From an uncultured Bacteroidales bacterium (GTDB lineage Bacteria; Bacteroidota; Bacteroidia; Bacteroidales; P3), in the NCBI GenBank assembly GCA_910586395.1, contig CAJUFX010000012.1, forward strand, positions 1-64,000: a DNA stretch of 64,000 nucleotides. The letters run 5' to 3'. The position numbers and the translations under genes were made by a program. The notes beneath the pieces are model-generated. The model saw only the letters and a list, made by a program, of their open reading frames with translations. It did no database searches and was not told the DNA's origin. Shown piece by piece: positions 33,201-40,728 of the stretch. The stretch's first letter is position 1, and every line of letters starts with the position of its first letter.

Positions 33201-35142
33201 GTTGAAGGGCGTTTGTTCCGAAACGGTGGAGACCGACTGGGTCGAGACGTTCGAACGCGTGGAAACCGATTTGACTTATGGCGACCGGTATGTCAGAGGC
33301 GAAAAAGGGGATTGGCGTTTGGTCAAGGCCGTGGCGGGGCAACAGGGCGACCGCGACGTCTTCAACGGCACGCGGAGCATCCGTTTGGGCGATGCCGGCG
33401 CGTCGCTCGCGATGGATTTCGACCTGATGACGGGCATCGAGACCGTGACGCTTTCGGTCGCGGCTTGCAAGGATGCTGCGGAAGCGGCCAAATGGCGTTT
33501 GGAAACTTCGTCCGACTTCGGTTTGACGTGGACGGCGGTCGGAACGGAACAGACCGTGGGGACGGCCGGCGTGCCGCAGACTGTGGCGATAGAGGTCAAG
33601 CGTGCCGGCGTACAACGTCTGCGTATTGTCAAGACAAGCGGCGCGGAAGCGACGGCGGCCATGAATGTGGACGACATTCTGATTGTGCCGGTAGGCGCCC
33701 GTCCGATTTTGAAATGGGATGAAGTGGCGCAGTTGGATGAAACCCGTCCCTTGGATAAACTCAACGAAAATTTCGATGAAACCCGTCACAACAAGCCGTT
33801 GGCGTTGTCGGGTTGGCGCAATTTCATCGTCAAGGGCGACCGTCCGTGGTGGACGTATCAGGAAAAAGACAAAGAAACGTCGGCCGTATTGAATTATGCG
33901 GCCAAGGCGACGGCTTACAATTCGCTCGCGGATGCGGCCGATCCGTATGAAATGTGGCTTGTGACGCCGGCTTTGAACGGCAAGACGAACGGCTCCAAAC
34001 TCTTTACGTTCCGTGTGATGGGCGATTTGATGGTCGCCAACCAGGCGGGAGGCGTGGATTGCTATTTTATCGAACGTTTCGGCGATACGATGGCGCGTTC
34101 GCGCATCGACCTCGCGATGCCGTCCATACCGGACGAAAACGGCGCGTGGTTCGAATATCATTTGGATATGGCGTTGGTGGAAGATTTGCCGGAGGTATTC
34201 TTTATCGGTTTCCGTTTTGCGGGACCTGGCGGCCGGAGCAACGGCGCGACCTATTACATAGACGATGTAAGTTATGGCCGTACCGACGTGGCGCGTATCA
34301 CGGCTTCCGCGGCACAGCTGGCGTTCGAGGCCATGGCCAACAAGATCGCCGAGAGTGATGCGATGGAGATTAAGGGACTCAATCTGACGGAGGATATCCA
34401 CGTGACCGTGGGCGGCGACCATCCGTCGAGTTTCACGCCCTCTGTCGAGGTGTTGCCGGCGACCGGCGGCACGTTGCGCGTCGCGTTCATCGGCAGCGAG
34501 GCCGGTGTTTATTCGGCTTGGTTGCGCCTGTCGTCCAAAGGCGCCGCCGATTTGTTCATTCCGATGACGGTGCGCGTGAAGCCCTCCGAGCCGACGATTG
34601 TTGTGGCCGAAAAAGACAAGACGGTCAAACTGAGCGTGAAGTCGCCGGCCGTCTCCGCGACCTCCGGGCCGATTGTCGTCAATCCGTTCTTCCTGACCGA
34701 AGCCATCGCGTTGTCGGTGGAGGGGGACGATGCGGAACTGTTTGCACTTTCGCGTGCCGGCATTCCTGCGGACGGCCTCAACGAGAGTTTTACCGTGACG
34801 TTTACGCCGACGGGAGGCAAACCGACAGGCAGTTGCCGGATACGTCTCAAATCCGCCGGCGCGTCGGACGTGTTGATAGAAGTGGTCGGTACGTCGGATC
34901 TGGCAAACGAAAGATGGGATGAGACGAAAATCAACGTATGGCGTTCCAATGGCGGTCAGTTCAATGTACAGGCGTCCGGTATGCGTGAAATTCACGTTTA
35001 TGCGTTGACGGGACGTCGTGTTTACAGTGACGTGGCGTCGGGCGGTTTCAAGACGTTCGATCTTTCGGCGGAAGCGGCGGGCGTTTATATTTTGGAAATC
35101 CGTTTCGGCAAGGCCGTGCGGCGTATCCGGATCGTAAGATAG
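30247..35142 (+). CDS. Large exported multidomain protein with a T9SS sorting domain
   Basis: This 1631-residue surface or secreted protein has a signal peptide (about 1-28, ending HLQAQ). Residues 385-580 resemble a DUF5689-like beta domain (YYALDGLVVTHVDASAY, YYAQDETGGILIED). An Asp/Pro/Gly linker (about 586-606) separates this from a carbohydrate-binding-like jelly roll (about 611-770; NLFVNAGFEEWDEADDF). Ig-like strand repeats follow. A choice-of-anchor J/cleaved-adhesin-like domain (about 1175-1345) contains LNENFDETRHNKPLALSGW and ends YYIDDVSYG. The C-terminal ~75 residues are a type A T9SS sorting domain (INVWRSNGGQFNVQ, VYALTGRRVY, GVYILEIRFGKAVRRIRIVR). No enzyme site is seen, so adhesion or glycan binding is the likely role. 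Confidence 0.85.
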   Translation: MRHLWKTAIMAVVLSLIGGFMPIHLQAQQRYLEDNFEYNVGDLTGQGGWLSNRTSTNDLLVEELAMSWENYASTVKAVRFPAASADKLSRQFNMDLIASGSVYYSFLLRVHDLAGTNAFIGMGAAGENNSQVFGQVAVKKNADDATKFHIGVARKGSVSTADWSAEIYDMTEPLLVIVKYTFVGAEAKDDEVVLYAAPVSLEQEPGTPTSRHSGTNQMDCPGMNAVMFYPAGTSMNKNADVSISALRVAPTWEGLFAETPDAPKPVFSVQYVDQGGQGPVYVLQYTKTTAHFTVKAENLTGDVTLVPPAQAGITFDKTTLSKEKLESADGEMLTVTLDADLVNVNHQSAVIGFQTEGLDDPYGYTLEWIVLTVEKQASIAALKEKRIDETAYYALDGLVVTHVDASAYETEGLYKYYAQDETGGILIEDAGIGAFLNRVYEVGDRLPLMIGTVTSPGMMTPLSMILVSDPGVAVAKRVAVEPVTLTLAALQADKARYACVLVKIEQVEFFNRMAEATAEGMFAAAVKNYKIRQTAEQANFNARTLNNTFGTTKIPLKAHLTGISTSVGGTVIGLRSPADITVVDAGETPAPGPGTDPDPGPDEPGDETVAGDNLFVNAGFEEWDEADDFYVEGKPTDWEVNMGTPSPNVFDIYKIEGVKSLKVVSSGPLTNTLRQTVSAQFIAGKPYRIRIPYYIETGTADGRNLQLISYWQGPASVGEMEHDAAILNNGQYLTTKTGQWDTLEFVTTAPEQATAFYFSLRLNKGTTVYFDNFSFYRLEKASEIKPRLFVDTKFMGTVKAFLGQSDSSAYVSVSGELLTAPVRVAVEGTDAACFTPGMTEIALNDLPRTVKIHYKPVAAGFHHAELVFSSEGAETVRVPLKATGQDENAKPQLSVLPETVETFTVSKPGEMQTKQLRLSAMNMKDYVRAKVEGADTGTFRLSTTMFLQNFEDMPLDITYMPRRAGEHDMTLVIYSLQDKVERRIPLKGVCSETVETDWVETFERVETDLTYGDRYVRGEKGDWRLVKAVAGQQGDRDVFNGTRSIRLGDAGASLAMDFDLMTGIETVTLSVAACKDAAEAAKWRLETSSDFGLTWTAVGTEQTVGTAGVPQTVAIEVKRAGVQRLRIVKTSGAEATAAMNVDDILIVPVGARPILKWDEVAQLDETRPLDKLNENFDETRHNKPLALSGWRNFIVKGDRPWWTYQEKDKETSAVLNYAAKATAYNSLADAADPYEMWLVTPALNGKTNGSKLFTFRVMGDLMVANQAGGVDCYFIERFGDTMARSRIDLAMPSIPDENGAWFEYHLDMALVEDLPEVFFIGFRFAGPGGRSNGATYYIDDVSYGRTDVARITASAAQLAFEAMANKIAESDAMEIKGLNLTEDIHVTVGGDHPSSFTPSVEVLPATGGTLRVAFIGSEAGVYSAWLRLSSKGAADLFIPMTVRVKPSEPTIVVAEKDKTVKLSVKSPAVSATSGPIVVNPFFLTEAIALSVEGDDAELFALSRAGIPADGLNESFTVTFTPTGGKPTGSCRIRLKSAGASDVLIEVVGTSDLANERWDETKINVWRSNGGQFNVQASGMREIHVYALTGRRVYSDVASGGFKTFDLSAEAAGVYILEIRFGKAVRRIRIVR

Positions 35143-35181
35143 CCTGCCGGCATCGTCGGTTATGCGATGCCGATTGACGTA

Positions 35182-35216
35182 AAGGCGGCGGCTCCGTAAG
35201 GGGTCGCCGCTTTTTT
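35182..35216 (+). terminator. Terminator after the T9SS protein (GUAA-tetraloop hairpin)
   Basis: Identical to the pepO terminator over 33 bases. GCGGCGGCTCC pairs with GGGGTCGCCGC around GTAA (35185-35210), then T6 (35211-35216). Confidence 0.9.
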
Positions 35217-35332
35217 ATACTAACGCGGCCTTGTTAGCAAAAAGCGGCCGGGCGGTGTGACTTGCGGCGGAATTATCTCTATCTTGCAGTCGGATTGGAG
35301 CGCAGTTTTAGGTTTAACGTGTAAATTGAGTT

Positions 35333-36655
35333 ATGAATACCGCAGAATATCAAACGAAGATTATAGACAAGCTGGACAAGGTCGTGGCCGGTGCCGAGGC
35401 GTTGATGATGGATGAGCGCGCGCGGACGACGGCGGATTTCGGACGGTTGAAGTCGGAAATACAGGGATTGTTGGAAGTTGTGACGGCTTTTGAACGTATG
35501 TGCCACGGCGAAAACAGCCTGCAGTCGGTCAAGCAGACGATAGCGGCTTTGAAGCGCACGGTGGAGACGGAACGCGCTTCGGTGGAGTTGGAGCCGTCGG
35601 CCGTATTCGCCGGAACCGTGTCGGCCGATACGCGCGAAACGGCTGTGCCGGGCGTTTCGGCGGCTGGATTGGAAGCGACCGCCGACGAAGACGAAGGCTT
35701 GTCGTTCGGATTCGAGGTATTGCCGACGGGCGCGGAAACATCGGCCGAAGCGGCGGCCGACGTGCCGTTCGAGGCGACGGCGGACGCCGTGTCCGCGGCG
35801 GTTCCGGCGGCTGTGGAAAAACCGAAAAGCATAGAGCCGGAACTCGGGTTGAGGTTCGACGATGAACCGGAATCCGAACCGGAACCGTCGTCCGAACCGG
35901 TTGCGGCGTCCGGACCGAAGCCGGCCGGGGAGCCTGAACCGGAGGCGGAATTTGAAGCGGCGCCTGCGTCGGTCGCCGTCACGTCCGAGCCGGAACCCGT
36001 CGCCGCCCCCGCAGCTTCGGCCGATGTTTTGATGCAGCCGAACGAGCGGAGCGGTGTTGGGGCTGATTTTGACGTGGCGCAACAACGTGCCTTGGAAAAG
36101 AATGAGATATTCGAGGCCATCAAGCAGGAGACGCTGGCGCAGTTCTCGGTCAGGGAAGAAGACCAGCCGCAGTCGTATATCACGCAACTGACGGCCATGG
36201 CTCAGGCGCAGGTCAAGCCGGGCGAACAGGATATGTCGGGCGTGGCGGTGTCTTCCACGGCCCGGCCCGATGCCGCGCCGGAGCCTGTTTCTTCGGGCGA
36301 CAGCCTGATGGAGAGCCTGCGTTCCACGCGCGCCAACCTGCACGGCGGCCAGCTCCGCACGATGGTGGACAAATTCAAGGCGCCGCAGACGATATACGAC
36401 ATACAGCATACGCGCACGGTCGATTTGAAAATGGCGATAGGCGTAAACGAGAAATATCTGTTGACTCAGGAGTTGTTCGCCGGCAATGTCAAGGAATACG
36501 GTGAGGCGGTGGGGCGCTTGAACGACGCCAAGGATACGGCGGCGGCGATGGCGGTGTGGCAGGCGTTGAGCGCGCAACGCGGCTGGGACGAGAATTCCCT
36601 GGCTTACGCCACGTTCTACGATTTGCTCAAACGCCGTTTCCCCGATCTCGCTTAA
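35333..36655 (+). CDS. Conserved hypothetical protein with a long acidic linker
   Basis: No known function is recognised. The 440-residue protein has three parts. The N-terminal helical region (about 1-85; IIDKLDKVVAGAEALMM, LKSEIQGLLEVVTAFE) looks like a coiled coil. Residues 85-235 are disordered, rich in Glu, Pro, Ala and Ser (EPESEPEPSSEPVAASGPKP). The C-terminal helical domain (about 350-440; VDLKMAIGVNEKYLLTQELF, SLAYATFYDLLKRRFPDL) resembles a conserved C-terminus I associate with Bacteroidota hypothetical proteins. No signal peptide or membrane helix is present, so it is cytosolic. It stands alone upstream of gmk, which has its own promoter. Confidence 0.75.
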   Translation: MNTAEYQTKIIDKLDKVVAGAEALMMDERARTTADFGRLKSEIQGLLEVVTAFERMCHGENSLQSVKQTIAALKRTVETERASVELEPSAVFAGTVSADTRETAVPGVSAAGLEATADEDEGLSFGFEVLPTGAETSAEAAADVPFEATADAVSAAVPAAVEKPKSIEPELGLRFDDEPESEPEPSSEPVAASGPKPAGEPEPEAEFEAAPASVAVTSEPEPVAAPAASADVLMQPNERSGVGADFDVAQQRALEKNEIFEAIKQETLAQFSVREEDQPQSYITQLTAMAQAQVKPGEQDMSGVAVSSTARPDAAPEPVSSGDSLMESLRSTRANLHGGQLRTMVDKFKAPQTIYDIQHTRTVDLKMAIGVNEKYLLTQELFAGNVKEYGEAVGRLNDAKDTAAAMAVWQALSAQRGWDENSLAYATFYDLLKRRFPDLA

Positions 36656-36741
36656 TTTCCGTAAAGCCTTGTTTTCGGCCTGCCCGATCGGGTTCTGCTC
36701 GCGGTCGGGACGCCGCGTGTTTTATCCGGGTTTGCGGGGGA

Positions 36742-36773
36742 CTTGTTTCTGCGCCCGATTTGCACTAACTTTG
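36742..36773 (+). promoter_or_regulatory. gmk promoter
   Basis: CTTG (36742-36745) is followed after 20 bases by TAACTTTG (36766-36773), fitting TAnnTTTG. The start codon is at 36836. It likely also drives nadD-hydE. Confidence 0.75.
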
Positions 36774-36835
36774 CTAAATGCTGTGGCGTCTGTCCGGATA
36801 AGTCGGGCGGATGGCCGCGGGTAATTTGGCAAACT

Positions 36836-37411
36836 ATGGAAAGACAAGGTAAACTCGTGATATTTTCGGCGCCTTCGGGTGCGGGCAAGACGACGATCGT
36901 ACGTCGGGTGTTGCCGCAGTTGCCGCAGCTGGCGTTCTCGGTTTCGGCTACGTCCCGGGCCATGCGGCCGGGCGAACAGGATGGCAAAGACTATTATTTT
37001 CTTTCGGCCGATGCGTTCAGGCGTCGGGTGGCCGCCGGCGAGTTCCTCGAATATGAGGAAGTCTATGCCGGCCAGTTTTACGGCACGTTGAAAAGTGAGT
37101 TGGACCGTATCTGGACGCAGGGCAAGGACGTGGTTTTCGATGTGGACGTGAAGGGCGGTCTGCGTATCAAGGAGCAGTTTCCGCAGCAAAGTCTGGCGAT
37201 TTTCATACAGCCGCCTTCGGTGGAGGAGTTGAAACGGCGTTTGGAGGGCCGTGGCACGGAAACGGCGGAGAGCTTGAAAAAACGGCTCGGCCGCGCGGAA
37301 GAGGAATTGAGTTTTGCGCCGCGTTTCGACCTGTGTATCGTCAATGACGACATAGAGCGTGCCGTGGCGGAGGTGCAGGCGGCGGTAACGACGTTTTTGC
37401 GGGGTGAGTAA
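36836..37411 (+). CDS. gmk: Guanylate kinase
   Basis: The enzyme phosphorylates GMP to GDP with ATP. The 191-residue protein starts MERQGKLVIFSAPSGAGKTT (P-loop SAPSGAGKTT), followed by FSVSATSRAMRPGEQDGKDYYF (GMP-binding arginines and Tyr), EYEEVYAGQFYGTLKSEL, DVDVKGGLRIKEQF and the lid segment LEGRGTETAESLKKRL. ATG 36836 fits the family start; the longer in-frame start would lie in the promoter. It is 11 bases upstream of the nadD-hydE gene. gmk followed by nadD is a usual Bacteroidota pair. Confidence 0.96.
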   Translation: MERQGKLVIFSAPSGAGKTTIVRRVLPQLPQLAFSVSATSRAMRPGEQDGKDYYFLSADAFRRRVAAGEFLEYEEVYAGQFYGTLKSELDRIWTQGKDVVFDVDVKGGLRIKEQFPQQSLAIFIQPPSVEELKRRLEGRGTETAESLKKRLGRAEEELSFAPRFDLCIVNDDIERAVAEVQAAVTTFLRGE

Positions 37412-37422
37412 CGGGATGCACG

Positions 37423-39123
37423 ATGAGTAGCCGTCCGCTTATTCTTTATTTCGGTTCGTTCAATCCGGTGCATGCGGGGCATATCGCCGTGGCGGAAGCG
37501 GCTTTGCGGCATTTCGGCGGTGAGGCCGACCTGTGGTTCATGCTTTCGGCGCGCAATCCGTTCAAGACGGAAGCCGAAATGTGGCCGGACGAAAGGCGTT
37601 GGGCCTTGTTGCAGGCGGCTTTGGATGGCCGTGCCGCCATGCGGGCCTGCGATTGGGAACTGCATCTGCCGCGGCCGTCTTATACGGTGCGCACGCTGGA
37701 GGCCGTAAGGGCGCGGGAGGGGGCGGATCGGCCGCTGTTCCTGCTTATGGGCGAGGACAACCTGCCGCGGTTCACGCAGTGGCGGGCCTATGAAACGATA
37801 TTGGATTGGTGCCGCGTGTTGGTGTATCCGCGGGCGAGCGCGGACGAGCCGGCGGAGGCCGCGCGTGAAGCCGTGCCGCAGCTGCAGGCTTCGCTCTCCG
37901 CCTATGCCGACCGCTTTATTCTGCTGAGGGGCGTTTTATATCCGCAGTCGTCCACGGCCATACGGGCGCAGGCGGCGGCCGCTGATCCGGTCACACCGAT
38001 AATGTCGGCCACACCGATAATGTCGGCCACGCCTGCCGCCGCGGCAACACCGGCCGCCCTTATCGGCCATGCGCCGGCCGACTGGGCGCAGTGCCTGCAA
38101 TGGCGCGGCGAAAAGGCGCAGGCCTTGCGCGAGGCCGCGCGGCAGGTCAAATTGCAGACGGTGGGCCGCGAAGTCTATCTGCGCGGTTTGATCGAGTACA
38201 GCAATATCTGCCGCAAGAACTGTTATTATTGCGGCATCCGCGCCGGCAATCCGGCCGTGGCGCGTTACACCGTTACGGAAGCGGAGGTGCTCGCGGCCGT
38301 GGAAAACGCTTACCGCGCGGGCTTCGGCTCCATCGTCCTGCAGAGCGGCGAGCGGCAGGACCGCGATTTCATAGAGACGGTCGAACGGTTGCTCAAGGCC
38401 GCCATGCGTCTGAGCGATGGCCGCCTCGGCATCACGCTCTCGCTCGGCGAACAGACGTTGGAAACCTATAAGCGTTGGCGTGAAGCCGGTGCCACACGCT
38501 ACCTGTTGCGCATCGAGACGTCCAACCCGACGCTTTACGCGCAGTTGCATCCGGCCGACCACCGCTTTGCCGACCGGCTCAAAGCCTTGGAGGCCTTGCA
38601 GGCGGCCGACTACCAGGTGGGCAGCGGCGTCATGATCGGCCTGCCCGGCCAGACGCCCGAAGACCTCGCCGCGGACCTGGCCTTTTTCCGCGACTTCGGC
38701 ATCGACATGGTGGGCATGGGGCCCTATATCGAACACCACGAGACGCCGCTCTACGCGCGTCGGCACGAAATTCCGACCCTGGCGGAACGCTACGAACTGT
38801 CGCTCAATATGCTGGCGTTGCTTCGGCTCATCATGCCCACGGTCAATATGGCGGCCACGACGGCCATGGCTTCGTTGCATCCGCGGGGACGCGAGGAAGC
38901 CCTGCGCGTCGCGGCCAACGTCATCATGCCCAATATCACGCCCGCCCGCTACCGCGGGGATTATTTCCTCTACGAGAACAAACTCTGTATCTGCGAGAGC
39001 GAGCGGGACGCCAAAGACCGTATCGAGGCCTTGGTGCAGGCCGCGGGCGGCGAAATCCGCTATTTTGAAAAAGGCGATCCGCAACATTATTTCGAGCGGC
39101 TCGCCCCATCGGATGAACCTTGA
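37423..39123 (+). CDS. nadD-hydE: NadD-HydE fusion: nicotinate-nucleotide adenylyltransferase + [FeFe]-hydrogenase maturase
   Basis: One uninterrupted 566-residue frame joins two enzymes. Residues 1-185 are NadD, which adenylates nicotinate mononucleotide for NAD synthesis: GSFNPVHAGH (11-20), LFLLMGEDNLPRFTQWRAYE and the SSTAIRA motif (about 175-181). Residues 186-212 are an Ala/Thr/Pro linker with a tandem TPIMSA unit. Residues 215-560 are HydE, a radical-SAM enzyme of H-cluster assembly: EVYLRGLIEYSNICRKNCYY with Cys263/267/270, then GEQTLETYKRWREAGATRYL, GLPGQTPEDLAADLAFFRDF and MVGMGPYIEHHETPL. Each half is close to full length with its motifs intact. It follows gmk by 11 bases. hydF is at 21012; hydG is not here. 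A base-calling error removing a stop is possible but both halves share one frame cleanly. Confidence 0.9.
   Translation: MSSRPLILYFGSFNPVHAGHIAVAEAALRHFGGEADLWFMLSARNPFKTEAEMWPDERRWALLQAALDGRAAMRACDWELHLPRPSYTVRTLEAVRAREGADRPLFLLMGEDNLPRFTQWRAYETILDWCRVLVYPRASADEPAEAAREAVPQLQASLSAYADRFILLRGVLYPQSSTAIRAQAAAADPVTPIMSATPIMSATPAAAATPAALIGHAPADWAQCLQWRGEKAQALREAARQVKLQTVGREVYLRGLIEYSNICRKNCYYCGIRAGNPAVARYTVTEAEVLAAVENAYRAGFGSIVLQSGERQDRDFIETVERLLKAAMRLSDGRLGITLSLGEQTLETYKRWREAGATRYLLRIETSNPTLYAQLHPADHRFADRLKALEALQAADYQVGSGVMIGLPGQTPEDLAADLAFFRDFGIDMVGMGPYIEHHETPLYARRHEIPTLAERYELSLNMLALLRLIMPTVNMAATTAMASLHPRGREEALRVAANVIMPNITPARYRGDYFLYENKLCICESERDAKDRIEALVQAAGGEIRYFEKGDPQHYFERLAPSDEP
37993..38028. 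repeat. 18-bp tandem duplication in the NadD-HydE linker
   Basis: ACACCGATAATGTCGGCC occurs twice in direct succession (37993-38010, 38011-38028), encoding repeated TPIMSA in the inter-domain linker and keeping frame. Confidence 0.9.
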
Positions 39124-39151
39124 ACAAGCATAATTTTTAACCAACAACGAT

Positions 39152-40585
39152 ATGAAAAGACAATCACTACGAAAATCGGCCGCGCGTCTTGTCGCCGGCC
39201 TGCTGTGCCTCGGCGCGGGCGCGGCCGTTCAACCGGCCTTGCGGGCGCAAGCCTTGGGTCAGACGGAATTGCAGACGTTGCAACAGAGTTTTGGCAAAGA
39301 CGCTTCTACACGCGCGATACAGAACGTCCTGACGCAAGACGCCAACATCAAGGCCAATGCGCTCAACCGCGAGCGGCAGGGCAAAATCGACCATTTCTTC
39401 AAATACCGCGCCGATGTCAAGGGCATTACCGACCAAAAGCGTTCGGGACGCTGCTGGATGTTCACCTCGCTCAACACCTTACGGCCGGGGGTAATGAAAC
39501 AATACAACATCGATGCCTTTAACTTTTCGCACAACTACCTTTATTTTTGGGATATGTTGGAAAAGTCCAATCTGTTTCTGGAGAATATGATCCGTACGGC
39601 CGACCGCGATCAGGACGACCGTGAAGTCGTGACGTTCTTCCAAAATCCCGTGAATGACGGCGGCGTTTGGAACCTCTACTATAATTTGGCCTCCAAATAC
39701 GGCGTGGTGCCGGCCGAGGTCATGCCGGAGACCGAACATTCCAACGCCACCTCGCAGATGGTTTCGCTCGTGAACGAGCGTCTGCGCAAGGGCGGCATGC
39801 AGATCCGCAAGGCTGCCGCGCAAGCCGCAGAGGCCGGTCGGCCCGACGCGGCCGCGCTCCGCACCATCAAAATGGCGACGCTCAAGGACGTTTACCGCAT
39901 CCTCAGCCTCTGTCTCGGCGAACCGCCCGCGCAGTTTACCTGGCGTTACAAGACCAAAGACGGCGAAATCAAGGCGTTGGAGAACTATACGCCGATGCGC
40001 TTCTACCAAGAGGTCGTGCCGGCCGACTTTACGCCCGACACCTACGTCATGATCATGCACGACCCGACGCGGCCGTATTATCAGGTTTATGACATCGCCA
40101 ACTACCGCAACACCTACGAGGGCTTGAACTGGGTTTATCTGAACCTGCCGGCCGAAGAAATCAAGAAAGCCGCTTTGGCCTCCATCAAGGCCGGCGAGCC
40201 GATGTACACGTCCAGCGACGTGGGCAAGCAGTTTCAGTCGGACGCCGGTCTGCTCGACCCTTCGCTTTACGACTACAACAGCCTGTTGGGCGTTGATTTC
40301 AGCATGGACAAGAAAGACCGCATCCTGAGCCGTCAGAGCGGTTCGGCCCACGCCATGCTGCTGATCGGCTGCGATACCGACGCCAAGGATCAACCTGTCA
40401 AATGGGAGTTCGAGAACAGCTGGGGACCCAACGCGGGGCATAACGGCTACCTGACGTTTACCGACGCCTGGTTCGACGAATATATGTTCCGTTTCGTCAT
40501 CAATAAGAAGTATTTGGACAACAAGGCGTTGAAGGCGTTGAAGACGACGCCGGTGGCGTTGCCGGTTTGGGATTACATGTTCTAA
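39152..40585 (+). CDS. Exported C1-family peptidase (aminopeptidase C/bleomycin hydrolase type)
   Basis: Papain-fold PepC/BLMH enzymes trim peptides from the N-terminus. The 477-residue protein has a signal peptide (about 1-33, ending LRAQA), so it acts in the periplasm or outside, unlike cytosolic PepC. The catalytic Cys is in TDQKRSGRCWMFTSLN, the His in SGSAHAMLLIGCD and the Asn in KWEFENSWGPNAGHNGYL. FNFSHNYLYFWDMLEKSN is the usual family segment. Length is normal. Export and Bacteroidota context fit the asaccharolytic, peptide-using lifestyle of many Bacteroidales. It is 28 bases after nadD-hydE, so read-through expression is possible. Confidence 0.92.
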   Translation: MKRQSLRKSAARLVAGLLCLGAGAAVQPALRAQALGQTELQTLQQSFGKDASTRAIQNVLTQDANIKANALNRERQGKIDHFFKYRADVKGITDQKRSGRCWMFTSLNTLRPGVMKQYNIDAFNFSHNYLYFWDMLEKSNLFLENMIRTADRDQDDREVVTFFQNPVNDGGVWNLYYNLASKYGVVPAEVMPETEHSNATSQMVSLVNERLRKGGMQIRKAAAQAAEAGRPDAAALRTIKMATLKDVYRILSLCLGEPPAQFTWRYKTKDGEIKALENYTPMRFYQEVVPADFTPDTYVMIMHDPTRPYYQVYDIANYRNTYEGLNWVYLNLPAEEIKKAALASIKAGEPMYTSSDVGKQFQSDAGLLDPSLYDYNSLLGVDFSMDKKDRILSRQSGSAHAMLLIGCDTDAKDQPVKWEFENSWGPNAGHNGYLTFTDAWFDEYMFRFVINKKYLDNKALKALKTTPVALPVWDYMF

Positions 40586-40602
40586 GGCCATCCGGCAGAC
40601 GC

Positions 40603-40634
40603 TTTGCTTAATTGATGATTTTAGGTTAATTTTG
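40603..40634 (+). promoter_or_regulatory. CoA-transferase gene promoter
   Basis: TTTG (40603-40606), 20 bases, then TAATTTTG (40627-40634): a perfect match to the Bacteroidota -33/-7 consensus. The ~90-base leader contains GC-rich hairpins (AGCCC...GGGCT and CCGTG...CACGG). Confidence 0.8.
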
Positions 40635-40728
40635 CCCGCGCCGTAGCCCGGCATGCCGCTTGGGCTTATGCCGTGTGGCGGTTCCGGCCACGGTGCGGGT
40701 CACATTGTAAAGAAAAACAATACATAAT

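Noticed and set aside
32608..34995. 795-residue frame antisense to the T9SS protein
   Set aside because: Shadow frame with no recognisable domain.
37423..39123. C-terminal half as biotin synthase or ThiH
   Set aside because: The LRGLIEYSNICRKNCYYCGI context and the sequence after the radical-SAM loop fit HydE better, and hydF is also present.
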